Source: Butyrivibrio sp. INlla14 (GTDB taxonomy: Bacteria > Bacillota > Clostridia > Lachnospirales > Lachnospiraceae). Taken from it: a stretch of DNA of 64,000 nucleotides. Positions within the stretch are counted from its first letter, which is position 1, and every line of letters begins with the position of its first letter. Positions 45,485 through 53,336 of this stretch are shown here, piece after piece. The notes under the pieces were generated by a model, which was not told where the DNA came from, searched no databases, and worked only from the letters and a program-made list of their open reading frames with translations. Location: NCBI RefSeq assembly GCF_900102515.1, contig NZ_FMVS01000013.1, positions 59,602 through 123,601 of the forward strand, given 5' to 3'. The position numbers and the translations under genes are program-made.

Positions 45485-46354
45485 TTAGCCCTTTACAGCA
45501 CCTTCGATCATTCCATCCATGATCTGACGCTGAGCGATAAGGAATACAATCACCATTGGTACGATTGCAAGAAGAGCAGCAGCAAGGATCATGTTCCACT
45601 GCTTAACATAAGATCCAACGAAAGCCTGAACTGCTACAGGAAGAGTCTTAACTGCACCATTCTGACCAAGCATCATGGAAGGAAGAAGGTAGTCATTCCA
45701 GATCCACATACCATTAAGGATTGAAACTGTTGTGATAACAGGTGTCAGAAGTGGGAAGATGATCTGGAAGAAGGTCTGCTCAGGTGAGCAACCATCGATA
45801 GATGCAGCTTCCTCAAGATCATAAGGAACTCCCTTGATAAATCCGTTAAGGATAAATACTGTCATGGCTCCGCCGAAGCCAAGGTATGCAAATACAATAC
45901 CTGGCACGGACTGAAGCATAGGAATACCAATAAACTTACCAACATCGCGGAAGGTAGATATAAGTGGGAGCATTACTACTTGGAAAGGTATTATCATGGA
46001 TGCGATGAAGGTAAAGTAGATAACTGTTGACCAAACTGTCTTGTTACGGCAGATGACCCATGCAGCCATTGCTCCAAATAAAGCAAGAAGTACAAGGGAA
46101 ACTACTGTAATAAGAAGTGAATAACCAAATGCCTGCCAGAACAGGAAGTGTGTGTTACCGATAACATCCTTAAGGTTACAAAAGAGCTGTTCAAAACTTG
46201 CTCCATTGAAGCCTATAGGATTTCTTGTTATATCATCTGTCTGCTTGCAGGAGTTGATAACAACAAGGAAGAATGGGAATAATACATAAATAGCAATTAT
46301 AATAGCGATAATAAGTCTTATTACTACGCTGGATGTTTTCTCTTTTCTATGCAT
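45485..46354 (-). CDS. Sugar ABC transporter permease, MalG type
   Basis: A 289-residue inner-membrane permease with six predicted helices. The EAA loop that contacts the ATPase is DLEEAASIDGCSPEQTFFQIIFPL. It is family CUT1 in character. Its start codon overlaps the stop of the partner permease (TAATG), so the two are translationally coupled. GGAGGTGG in the end of the upstream gene is its ribosome-binding site. No ATPase gene is in the cluster, so a shared MsmK-type ATPase elsewhere is likely. Confidence 0.93.
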   Translation of the reverse strand: MHRKEKTSSVVIRLIIAIIIAIYVLFPFFLVVINSCKQTDDITRNPIGFNGASFEQLFCNLKDVIGNTHFLFWQAFGYSLLITVVSLVLLALFGAMAAWVICRNKTVWSTVIYFTFIASMIIPFQVVMLPLISTFRDVGKFIGIPMLQSVPGIVFAYLGFGGAMTVFILNGFIKGVPYDLEEAASIDGCSPEQTFFQIIFPLLTPVITTVSILNGMWIWNDYLLPSMMLGQNGAVKTLPVAVQAFVGSYVKQWNMILAAALLAIVPMVIVFLIAQRQIMDGMIEGAVKG

Positions 46355-47403
46355 TATAATTCCACCTCCTTCTTATTAGATATACGTACCTGAACTATTG
46401 AAACAGTTGCAAGTATTATGAAGAACAGAACGGCCTTGGCTTCACCGAAGGCATATTCGTTGTTGATAACTGCTGTGCTGTAGATGTTAAGTGCCAGCAT
46501 TTCTGTACCGTTTGTCAGATAGTTTCCAAGGAAATTAACTGAACCAGTACCATTTGTGAGTGCAAGGTTTACATCGAACTGTTTGAAAGCAGATGTAAGT
46601 GTAAGGAAAGTACAGATTGTGATTGTAGGTGCAATCATAGGAATCTTGATGTTAAAAAGAGTCTGAGTAGGATTAGCACCGTCAATGGCAGATGCTTCAA
46701 GTACATCGCCTGGAATAGTGTTAAGACCAGTGATGTAGATCAGCATAATATAACCTGCGTACTGCCAGATATATACGATAATGATAGCCATGAAGGCTGT
46801 CTTTGTATCCGAAAGCATTGAATAAGTTCCAGTAAACTTAGTAACTACGTTACTGAAAATGAACTGCCAAATGTAACCAAGTACGATTCCACCAATAAGG
46901 TTTGGAAGGAAGTATGCTGCTCTGAAGAATCCGAGGCCCTTGATCTTGGAAGTGCACAAAAGAGCAAGCAGGAAAGCAACAAGGTTAACAAGAATCATGT
47001 TAAATACTACAAATAAGAATGTTATGAGAATTGACCATAAAAAGCTCGGCTGCCTGAACATTCTGGCATAGTTGGCAATACCAACAACATTTTTGATTCT
47101 GATTCCATTCCAGTCAGTAAATGAGTAACCAATACCAAGAACAAGCGGTATTATGACTGTTACTGCGAATGCAAACAGAAGAGGAAACAGGAATATTATG
47201 TTTATGATTGTGCGGTGATGTTTAAGTGTTGGAAAAAGATATAGTCCCCAAAAGAAAAGTAAAACGCCACACACAAGTACTGCGCCCCTGTAGCTTTTAC
47301 CCTGGCCTAGTATAGCAAGGATAAGTCCCCCGATTGCAAGCGCAATTCCCGCGATGAGGCTTACAAAAGAAGTTAATTTTCTTGTCATAGAAAAAGTACT
47401 CAT
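46354..47403 (-). CDS. Sugar ABC transporter permease, MalF type
   Basis: A 349-residue permease with about eight hydrophobic segments. Two extra helices precede the core, as is common for MalF-like subunits. The EAA loop is DVLEASAIDGANPTQTLFNIKIPMI. The Trp-rich GIGYSFTDWNGI segment is typical of CUT1 permeases. It is coupled to the MalG-type gene and lies downstream of the binding-protein gene. A terminator at 47462-47490 separates it from that gene and probably reduces its expression. Confidence 0.93.
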   Translation of the reverse strand: MSTFSMTRKLTSFVSLIAGIALAIGGLILAILGQGKSYRGAVLVCGVLLFFWGLYLFPTLKHHRTIINIIFLFPLLFAFAVTVIIPLVLGIGYSFTDWNGIRIKNVVGIANYARMFRQPSFLWSILITFLFVVFNMILVNLVAFLLALLCTSKIKGLGFFRAAYFLPNLIGGIVLGYIWQFIFSNVVTKFTGTYSMLSDTKTAFMAIIIVYIWQYAGYIMLIYITGLNTIPGDVLEASAIDGANPTQTLFNIKIPMIAPTITICTFLTLTSAFKQFDVNLALTNGTGSVNFLGNYLTNGTEMLALNIYSTAVINNEYAFGEAKAVLFFIILATVSIVQVRISNKKEVEL

Positions 47404-47461
47404 GTGTAATTCCCCTTTCGTGAGTAAAAAGAAAGTTCAAAAATCTAGTGGAAAGTTAGTT

Positions 47462-47490
47462 AAAAATGGGCAGGGCATTAAGCCCTGCCC
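47462..47490 (-). terminator. Intra-operon terminator/attenuator after the binding-protein gene
   Basis: On the minus strand GGGCAGGGC, loop TTAAT, GCCCTGCCC is followed by ATTTTT. Hairpins here commonly allow more binding protein than permease to be made. Confidence 0.88.
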
Positions 47491-47506
47491 CCTAAGTTCA
47501 ACATTA

Positions 47507-48844
47507 TTAGTTGTTGTAGTAGCTTGTGATAACCTGAGAAATTGTAGAAGTGAAGTCCTCAGCTGTTGCAATCTTGCCCTTTGCATAGTCAGCAAATACC
47601 TGGCAAGTTGTGTTCTGAAGGCCGTCCTTCTTGAGCATTGTGTGCCATCCTGAATAGTTACCAGCATCGATGTAGCTCTTCATGCTCTTATAGAATGGGT
47701 TAACAGCCTCGTACTGGCAATCATCAAATGGAGAAACAAGACCAGCGTCATTAACAAGAATGTTCTGAGCTGAGTCGCCTGCGCACCAGTTAAAGAATGC
47801 TTTAGCACCATCAACATTACCCTCAGAGTAAGCTACCCAGTATGAAGGTGGTCCAGCGATGATTGTGTTGATTCCATCCTCAAATGCATAAGGAGCGAAT
47901 CCGCACTCGAATGATACGTCATCAGGAGATGTTACGCACCAGTTACCCTGTGTGATAAATACATATTTGCCATCCTTGAAGCCAGCAACCTGATTATCAT
48001 ATGTGCCGTCTACAAGAAGAGCAGGATCTGAATACTGGTTCATCATGCCGATGAACTCAGCAAACTTTGTCATTCTCTCTTCGTCGATCTTACCACCGTC
48101 GTTAAGAAGGTCGATGTATGTTGTGTCATCAGCCTTAAGTCCAGCGTCAAGATACTGACCAAATACGTGTGTACCTGAAGACCATCCAAGGTTTGCAGGC
48201 TCTGCGCACCAACCAAATACAGCTGTGATTCCAAGCTCATCCTTCTTGGCATCAAGTGTTTCGCAAGCTGCCTTCCAAGCATCAGGGCTTGTAAGTGTTG
48301 AAGGATCTACGCCAGCCTTAGCAAGAAGGTCAGCGTTGTAACCAAGAGCTGTAGCCTCAACAGTGTAAGGGAATCCGATTGTTCCCATGCTGGCATCTAC
48401 AAGTTCGAAACCTGTCTTGCCTGTCCATTCGCAATCTGAAAGATCTGCAAGCATTCCGTCCCAAGTAGCTGTCTGGTTAGCTTCGATAACGAAGATATCT
48501 GGCATGTTATCTGCCTGATACATTTTCTTGAGCTCATCAGAAGCATTTGTGTCACCGCCGATTGTCTCAACTGTGAGAACATTACCTGTCTCTTCCTGGT
48601 ACTTAGCTGCAAGAGCCTGCATCTGAGCATCAATCTCAGGCTTACCATTAAGAAGACGAACAGGCTCAACAGATGCAGTTGCATCAGTTGTCTCTGCAGC
48701 AGGTGTCTCTGCAGCAGGAGCTTCTGTCTGTGACTCTGTGTTGTCAGATGAAGTTGTTGTTGTGTCAGCAGCTGTCTCGCCGCAAGCTACAAGTGAAGCA
48801 GCCATAGCGCCAGCTAAAAGAACTGACATGAGTTTCTTTTTCAT
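47507..48844 (-). CDS. Sugar ABC transporter substrate-binding lipoprotein
   Basis: A 445-residue lipoprotein. The signal peptide MKKKLMSVLLAGAMAASLVAC ends at the lipidated Cys21 (lipobox LVAC) and is followed by a Thr/Glu/Ala-rich linker. The mature part is an extracellular solute-binding protein of the MalE/UgpB type, with EIDAQMQALAAKYQEETGNVLTVE and IFVIEANQTATWDGMLADLSD. I start it at 48844, right after AAAGGAGG. The frame extends to 49096 but that part has no coding features. By context it binds an alpha-glucoside used by the phosphorylase at 51459. Confidence 0.94.
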   Translation of the reverse strand: MKKKLMSVLLAGAMAASLVACGETAADTTTTSSDNTESQTEAPAAETPAAETTDATASVEPVRLLNGKPEIDAQMQALAAKYQEETGNVLTVETIGGDTNASDELKKMYQADNMPDIFVIEANQTATWDGMLADLSDCEWTGKTGFELVDASMGTIGFPYTVEATALGYNADLLAKAGVDPSTLTSPDAWKAACETLDAKKDELGITAVFGWCAEPANLGWSSGTHVFGQYLDAGLKADDTTYIDLLNDGGKIDEERMTKFAEFIGMMNQYSDPALLVDGTYDNQVAGFKDGKYVFITQGNWCVTSPDDVSFECGFAPYAFEDGINTIIAGPPSYWVAYSEGNVDGAKAFFNWCAGDSAQNILVNDAGLVSPFDDCQYEAVNPFYKSMKSYIDAGNYSGWHTMLKKDGLQNTTCQVFADYAKGKIATAEDFTSTISQVITSYYNN

Positions 48845-48898
48845 TTTGTAATCCTCCTTTTGTGCATTTTGCCATAACACATTAAAAAATTGGTGGTT

Positions 48899-49112
48899 CC
48901 TTTTGCGCATAAGTTGTACGCTAATTTCAAAATACCACACAAATGCACAAAAAACAAGCCAAAAACGCAAAAAAACTAGAACACAAAAATGCAAAAAACC
49001 GCAAAGCCACATATGACAAGCTCTGCGGGTGTATAAATTTTTTATTAAAATATAAAATAATAATAAACAAATATACGCAATATAGCGAAAAAACAAAACT
49101 TATGCGCAAAAG
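48899..49112. promoter_or_regulatory. Control region of the sugar ABC operon with 16-bp inverted repeat pair
   Basis: CTTTTGCGCATAAGTT at 48900-48915 is matched by its exact reverse complement at 49097-49112, 181 bp away. The first copy extends into CATAAGTTGT, a word repeated before the lacI gene. On the minus strand this copy overlaps a possible -10 (TACAAC) with a TTGTGT -35. The DNA between is very A-rich on the plus strand and holds the lacI terminators. The LacI protein is the obvious binder, but this is inference. Confidence 0.5.
48993..49028 (-). terminator. Second terminator downstream of lacI
   Basis: On the minus strand CCGCAGAGC and GCTTTGCGG pair (one G-U) around a 12-nt loop, then TTTTTTGC. 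Confidence 0.75.
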
Positions 49113-49163
49113 TCAAATTGTACAAAATGTACAATGCAAAGTATCAGAAATAGTCTGTAAAAC

Positions 49164-49196
49164 AAAAAAGGTTAACCATTCAGTTAACCTTTTTTA
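49164..49196 (-). terminator. Terminator overlapping the lacI stop codon
   Basis: AAAAAAGGTTAAC and GTTAACCTTTTTT form a 13-bp perfect stem with a 6-nt loop. The stem includes the last codons of the lacI gene, and T residues continue beyond it on the minus strand. Confidence 0.85.
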
Positions 49197-50193
49197 CTGT
49201 ATCTCTTATGATGAGCTTTGTTGGAAGCTGTATCTGATTAGGAGTTTTCTGACCTGACAACTGTTTAAGCAGCGTATCAGCGGCAGTAACTCCTTTTAAC
49301 TTGATATCCTGATGAACTGTTGTCAGAGCTGGCCTGTGGTATTTACCCAGCATATTGTCATCAAAACCGACAATCGAAATATCATCTGGAACAGAAATGC
49401 CGCGATCTTCAAGGGCTGCCATAAGTGTTACAGCATAAAGATCTGATACACAAACGATAGCGGTAAAGTCTTTGGATCTCTTGCAGATTTCCTCCAAACT
49501 TTCCTCGATGTCTTCAGTTCTGGGACGGATCTTTAAGAAGTTGTCAGGCTTGTATTTGAGTCCTGCATCTGCAAGCGCTTTCTGGTAACCGTTCAATCGG
49601 GCAAGATCGACACCTGTCATATTATCTGAGAGGAAGGCTATTTTCTTGTGACCTTGCTTGATGAGATAGTTTGTGATGTCATATGTTCCCTGTTCATCAT
49701 CCAGTCCAACATTGGTGAAATGCTTGAGCCCCTCGATACTGTATGTGTCTATGCAGACAATTGGCTTTTTATATTTCTCACTGACACGGATGCCATCATC
49801 ACCAATCATACCAAAAAGAATCAGGCCATCTACATTCCAGGTAGAGACATGGCGCATGATTTCTGTAGTGTCACTTGAAATGTACAGCATCATGAAGTAA
49901 CCGGCATTTCTGATGGTTTCCTCCACACCACCTATAAGTTCTGAAACGAAAGGATCCATGATCAGGTTCTCATATTTGTCAGCCCTTGCCTTCAGGGCAA
50001 GCCCTATGATCTTGGACTCGTTCTGCGCCAGATTTCGTGCGCTTATGTTTGGGACGTAGTCAACCTTGTCTAAAAATTCCTGGACCTTCTTTTTTGTATC
50101 ATCAGACACTTCGCTGGTTTTTCCATGGATAACATTTGAAACCGTCGTAGTGCTCATATTTAGTTGTTTTGCAATCTCTTTTATTGTGATCAT
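49180..50193 (-). CDS. LacI-family transcription regulator
   Basis: A 337-residue sugar-responsive repressor. The N-terminal helix-turn-helix is TIKEIAKQLNMSTTTVSNVIHG, followed by the hinge-region YVPNISARNLAQNES. The C-terminal periplasmic-binding-protein-like domain has AIVCVSDLYAVTLMAALEDRGISVPDDISIVGFDDNMLG. It lies between the ABC importer operon and the divergent kinase-phosphorylase genes, so it should control both. The start lacks a clear Shine-Dalgarno site. A minus-strand promoter (TTGACA at 50272-50267, 18 bp, TATTTT) overlaps one operator-like repeat, which suggests autoregulation. Confidence 0.94.
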   Translation of the reverse strand: MITIKEIAKQLNMSTTTVSNVIHGKTSEVSDDTKKKVQEFLDKVDYVPNISARNLAQNESKIIGLALKARADKYENLIMDPFVSELIGGVEETIRNAGYFMMLYISSDTTEIMRHVSTWNVDGLILFGMIGDDGIRVSEKYKKPIVCIDTYSIEGLKHFTNVGLDDEQGTYDITNYLIKQGHKKIAFLSDNMTGVDLARLNGYQKALADAGLKYKPDNFLKIRPRTEDIEESLEEICKRSKDFTAIVCVSDLYAVTLMAALEDRGISVPDDISIVGFDDNMLGKYHRPALTTVHQDIKLKGVTAADTLLKQLSGQKTPNQIQLPTKLIIRDTVKKVN

Positions 50194-50259
50194 AAATTAT
50201 TTTGGTCTTTACAAAGAAAAAAAGTTATTGTATCTTGTGTTCAAAATAACACGGTGGGA

Positions 50260-50285
50260 CATAAGTTGTCAAAAACATAAGTTGT
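50260..50285. promoter_or_regulatory. Two direct CATAAGTTGT repeats, candidate LacI operators
   Basis: CATAAGTTGT occurs at 50260-50269 and 50276-50285, 16 bp apart, and again at 48908-48917 before the binding-protein gene. One copy overlaps the lacI -35. A separate palindrome, AATTGC-AC-GCAATT, lies at 50339-50352, closer to the kinase gene. Confidence 0.5.
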
Positions 50286-50416
50286 GTTCAATGTATATTT
50301 ATGCATTTTGAACAGGAAAAACGTTTGGCGTTTGGTACAATTGCACGCAATTCAATTTATGGGTGGTTCTATTATTGGATCATGCAAAGTGCCTTTTTTA
50401 AAGAAAGAGGAGAATT

Positions 50417-51397
50417 ATGAACAAACAATACAATAGAATAGCAGCTAGTTCCGATGAAGTAATTGCAAAGCTTTCCGGAGCAAAAGAAAAAGTGGCAGCA
50501 ATTACAATTCCTGCCGATATTCCACATGGTGATATGCCTGGAGATAAAGTTGAAATTGGTGATAGTCATACAGCCAAGGCTAAGACTATCTTTTCTAAAT
50601 TAGTAGATGAACTTGAAAAGACTTTCAAGGAAAACAAGTACGGACGAGCAGTAATTGCTGTCTGCGGTGGTTCTGGAGTGGGGAAATCTGAAATTGCGTC
50701 ATGCCTGTCATATTTGCTCGAGCAGATGGGAATAGGCAGTTATACAATGTCTGGAGATAATTATCCACATCGTATTCCTATGTACAATGATGCTGAAAGA
50801 CTTCATGTATTCAGAGAAGGCGGCATAAGAGCAATGGTTGACGCAGGTGTCATGTCTGCTCAGAACATGGAAGTATTGAAGAAATGGCAGATTGCAGAAG
50901 ACGACGCTAATGCTGCACATGCAGAAACTGACACATGGTTTGGAAGCTACCTTGAGGGCGGCAGAAAGTGCCTTGATGAATATCTTGGAACTCCAAAGGA
51001 GACAGACTTTGAGGAAGTTGATCAGATCATGAAAGCCTTCAAGGATGGTGCAGACAAGCTTTTCCTTAAGAGAATGGGAAGGGATGAAGCTTCTCTTTGG
51101 TACGATGAAGTAGATATGTCTCAGAAACAGGTTCTTATTGTTGAGTGGACCCATGGAAATAGCGACTACATGACACAGGTGGATATCCCGGTTCTTCTCA
51201 ACAGCACTCCACAGGAGACACTTGAGCACAGACGTAGCAGAAACAGAGATGGTAAGCTTGACAGCCCATTTACTATGATGGTTCTTGAGCTTGAACAGAA
51301 CAAACTCGTAGCACAGGCTCACAAGGCTAAGATCATTATCACTAAGGCCGGTGAACTTATAAGTTATGAGGATTTCAAGAAACTATACAACCTCTGA
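50417..51397 (+). CDS. P-loop kinase of the uridine kinase-like superfamily
   Basis: A 326-residue cytoplasmic protein. Walker A is GGSGVGKS at residues 84-91 and is followed by a YTMSGDNYPHRIPMYND segment, as in uridine kinase/phosphoribulokinase-like enzymes. HRRSRNRDGKLDSPF and VLELEQNKLVAQAHKAKIII lie near the C-terminus. It is probably a small-molecule kinase. Its position directly before a GH13 phosphorylase suggests that it phosphorylates the acceptor sugar or polyol released by phosphorolysis. This is inference. AGAGGAGA precedes the start. Confidence 0.7.
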   Translation: MNKQYNRIAASSDEVIAKLSGAKEKVAAITIPADIPHGDMPGDKVEIGDSHTAKAKTIFSKLVDELEKTFKENKYGRAVIAVCGGSGVGKSEIASCLSYLLEQMGIGSYTMSGDNYPHRIPMYNDAERLHVFREGGIRAMVDAGVMSAQNMEVLKKWQIAEDDANAAHAETDTWFGSYLEGGRKCLDEYLGTPKETDFEEVDQIMKAFKDGADKLFLKRMGRDEASLWYDEVDMSQKQVLIVEWTHGNSDYMTQVDIPVLLNSTPQETLEHRRSRNRDGKLDSPFTMMVLELEQNKLVAQAHKAKIIITKAGELISYEDFKKLYNL

Positions 51398-51458
51398 TTT
51401 TTAGCTGATGTTGCATATTTCAAGCAGAGTGCCGAAATAGAGAAAATAGGAGATTTTA

Positions 51459-53117
51459 ATGAGTAAGAATTTAGTGGATAACGGACCTATGCTCAATGCT
51501 TATCCAGATAGCATGGGCGGAACATTATCAGATATAGTATCAGTTCTTTCTAAAAAAGAGTTTGAGGATGTATTTCAGTCTTTTTACATCCTTCCAAGTA
51601 TCTTTAATACTGATCTTGACCGTGGCTTTTCAGTTATAGACTACGGAATCAATGAAGAACTTGCAGACAAAGATGACCTTGCAAAGCTGGATAAACTTGG
51701 AATTAACCTAAAGCTTGATTTTATCTTAAATCACGCGTCAGTTCTTTCACCACAGTTCCAGGATCTTGTTAAAAACGGTGAGAAGTCCAAGTATGCTGAC
51801 TTCTTCATCAACTGGAATAAGTTCTGGGAAGGCTGCGGAGAGATGACTCCTGAAGGCTATATTCAGCCAGATCAGAAGTACATTAAGGATATGTTCTTTA
51901 GAAAGCCAGGACTTCCAATCCTCATGGTGAGAATGCCAGATGGCAAGGACGTTCCTTACTGGAACACCTTCTATCAGGAGGTTCAGTATAAGCGCCCTGA
52001 TGCCCAGGACCTTATGGACAAGATTGATATTCAGTATCTTGCAGCTCAGAGACTTTCTGAGAGAGTCTGCAAGGGACTTGATGAAGGCAAGAAACCTTCA
52101 GAAATAGACTTCACAGGATATGAGAAATACAAGGATGCAGTAGTTGACCTTCTTGAGTCAGAAAGACGTTACCTGGGACAGATGGATCTTAACATCAAAT
52201 CTGATCTTGTATGGGAGCACTACCGCAATACATTAAAGACTCTGTCTGGATATGGCGCAAGAATAGTAAGACTTGATGCCTTTGCCTATGCACCCAAGGA
52301 GCCAGGCAAGAAGAACTTCCTCAACGAGCCAGATACCTGGGATGTGCTTGAAAAGGTCAAGAAGCTTGCTGATGAGTTTAATGTATCTCTTTTACCTGAG
52401 ATTCATGCAAGTTACAAGGAAAAGATCTATGAAACAGTTGCAGATAAGGGCTATATGACCTACGACTTCTTCCTGCCAGGACTGCTCATCTATGCAATTG
52501 AGCACAAGGACGGAGAAGTGCTTGTAAAGTGGGCTAGAGAGATTCAGGAAAAGAAAATCCGCGTAGTCAACATGTTAGGCTGCCACGATGGTATTCCTCT
52601 TCTTGATCTTAAGGGAATCCTGTCTGATGAAGATATCGAAGAGATGATCCAGACTATCGTTGGAAGAGGCGGATTTGTCAAGGATCTTCACGGAGCCAAG
52701 AACATGTACTATCAGGTAAATGCTACCTACTACAGTGCTCTGGGAGATGATGACAAGAAGATGCTCTTTGCAAGGGCAATCCAGATGTTCATGCCAGGTA
52801 AGCCACAGGTTTGGTATCTTGATCTTTTTGCTGGCAAGAATGACCATGAAGCAGTTAAGCGCGCTGGAGCCGGTGGACACAAGGAAATCAACAGAACAAA
52901 CCTTAGCCTTCCACAGATAGAAGAAGCCATGAAGAAGGATGTAGTGCAGAAGCAGCTTGAACTATTAAGACTTCGTAACACAAATCCTGCCTTTGGCTTT
53001 GATGCACAGCTTGATATTCAGACAAACGGAAGTGTTATGACCTTTACTTGGACTAATGGAGGGCACAAGATCGCGCTCAAGGCAGATTTTAGTGATTATT
53101 CATTCGAAATAATTTAA
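51459..53117 (+). CDS. GH13 sucrose-phosphorylase-type glycoside phosphorylase
   Basis: A 552-residue cytoplasmic enzyme with the sucrose phosphorylase opening (NAYPDSMGGTLSDIVSVL and YILPSIFNTDLDRGFSVIDY). The GH13 machinery is present: the nucleophile Asp273 in RIVRLDAFAY, the acid/base Glu314 in LLPEIHA, and the transition-state His-Asp at 376-377 in GCHDGIPLLDL. NHASVLSPQFQDL is also typical. It is longer than standard sucrose phosphorylases (about 480-500). The extra sequence is near residues 185-250. The substrate could be sucrose, glucosylglycerol or glucosylglycerate. It would release glucose 1-phosphate, which saves ATP. It is cotranscribed with the kinase gene. Confidence 0.85.
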   Translation: MSKNLVDNGPMLNAYPDSMGGTLSDIVSVLSKKEFEDVFQSFYILPSIFNTDLDRGFSVIDYGINEELADKDDLAKLDKLGINLKLDFILNHASVLSPQFQDLVKNGEKSKYADFFINWNKFWEGCGEMTPEGYIQPDQKYIKDMFFRKPGLPILMVRMPDGKDVPYWNTFYQEVQYKRPDAQDLMDKIDIQYLAAQRLSERVCKGLDEGKKPSEIDFTGYEKYKDAVVDLLESERRYLGQMDLNIKSDLVWEHYRNTLKTLSGYGARIVRLDAFAYAPKEPGKKNFLNEPDTWDVLEKVKKLADEFNVSLLPEIHASYKEKIYETVADKGYMTYDFFLPGLLIYAIEHKDGEVLVKWAREIQEKKIRVVNMLGCHDGIPLLDLKGILSDEDIEEMIQTIVGRGGFVKDLHGAKNMYYQVNATYYSALGDDDKKMLFARAIQMFMPGKPQVWYLDLFAGKNDHEAVKRAGAGGHKEINRTNLSLPQIEEAMKKDVVQKQLELLRLRNTNPAFGFDAQLDIQTNGSVMTFTWTNGGHKIALKADFSDYSFEII

Positions 53118-53166
53118 AAGTTTTTCAATAATTGAGGGTATTTAATTTAGGGGTATAGTTATATTG

Positions 53167-53197
53167 GCGCCGCAGGAGTTTTTCCTGCGGCGCTTTT
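53167..53197 (+). terminator. Terminator after the phosphorylase gene
   Basis: GCGCCGCAGGA and TCCTGCGGCGC form an 11-bp stem with a GTTTT loop, then TTTT. Confidence 0.93.
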
Positions 53198-53336
53198 GGC
53201 TATAAAAGAACGGCAAGTGAATACGCTGATGTGTTATGCACACCACGCTTTCATGTGCTATCATGTTTAAGGGGTATGTCTCCATTTTATAAACTTAGAG
53301 AAAACATATTTTCTGAGTAGGAAAAGAGATAAAAAC

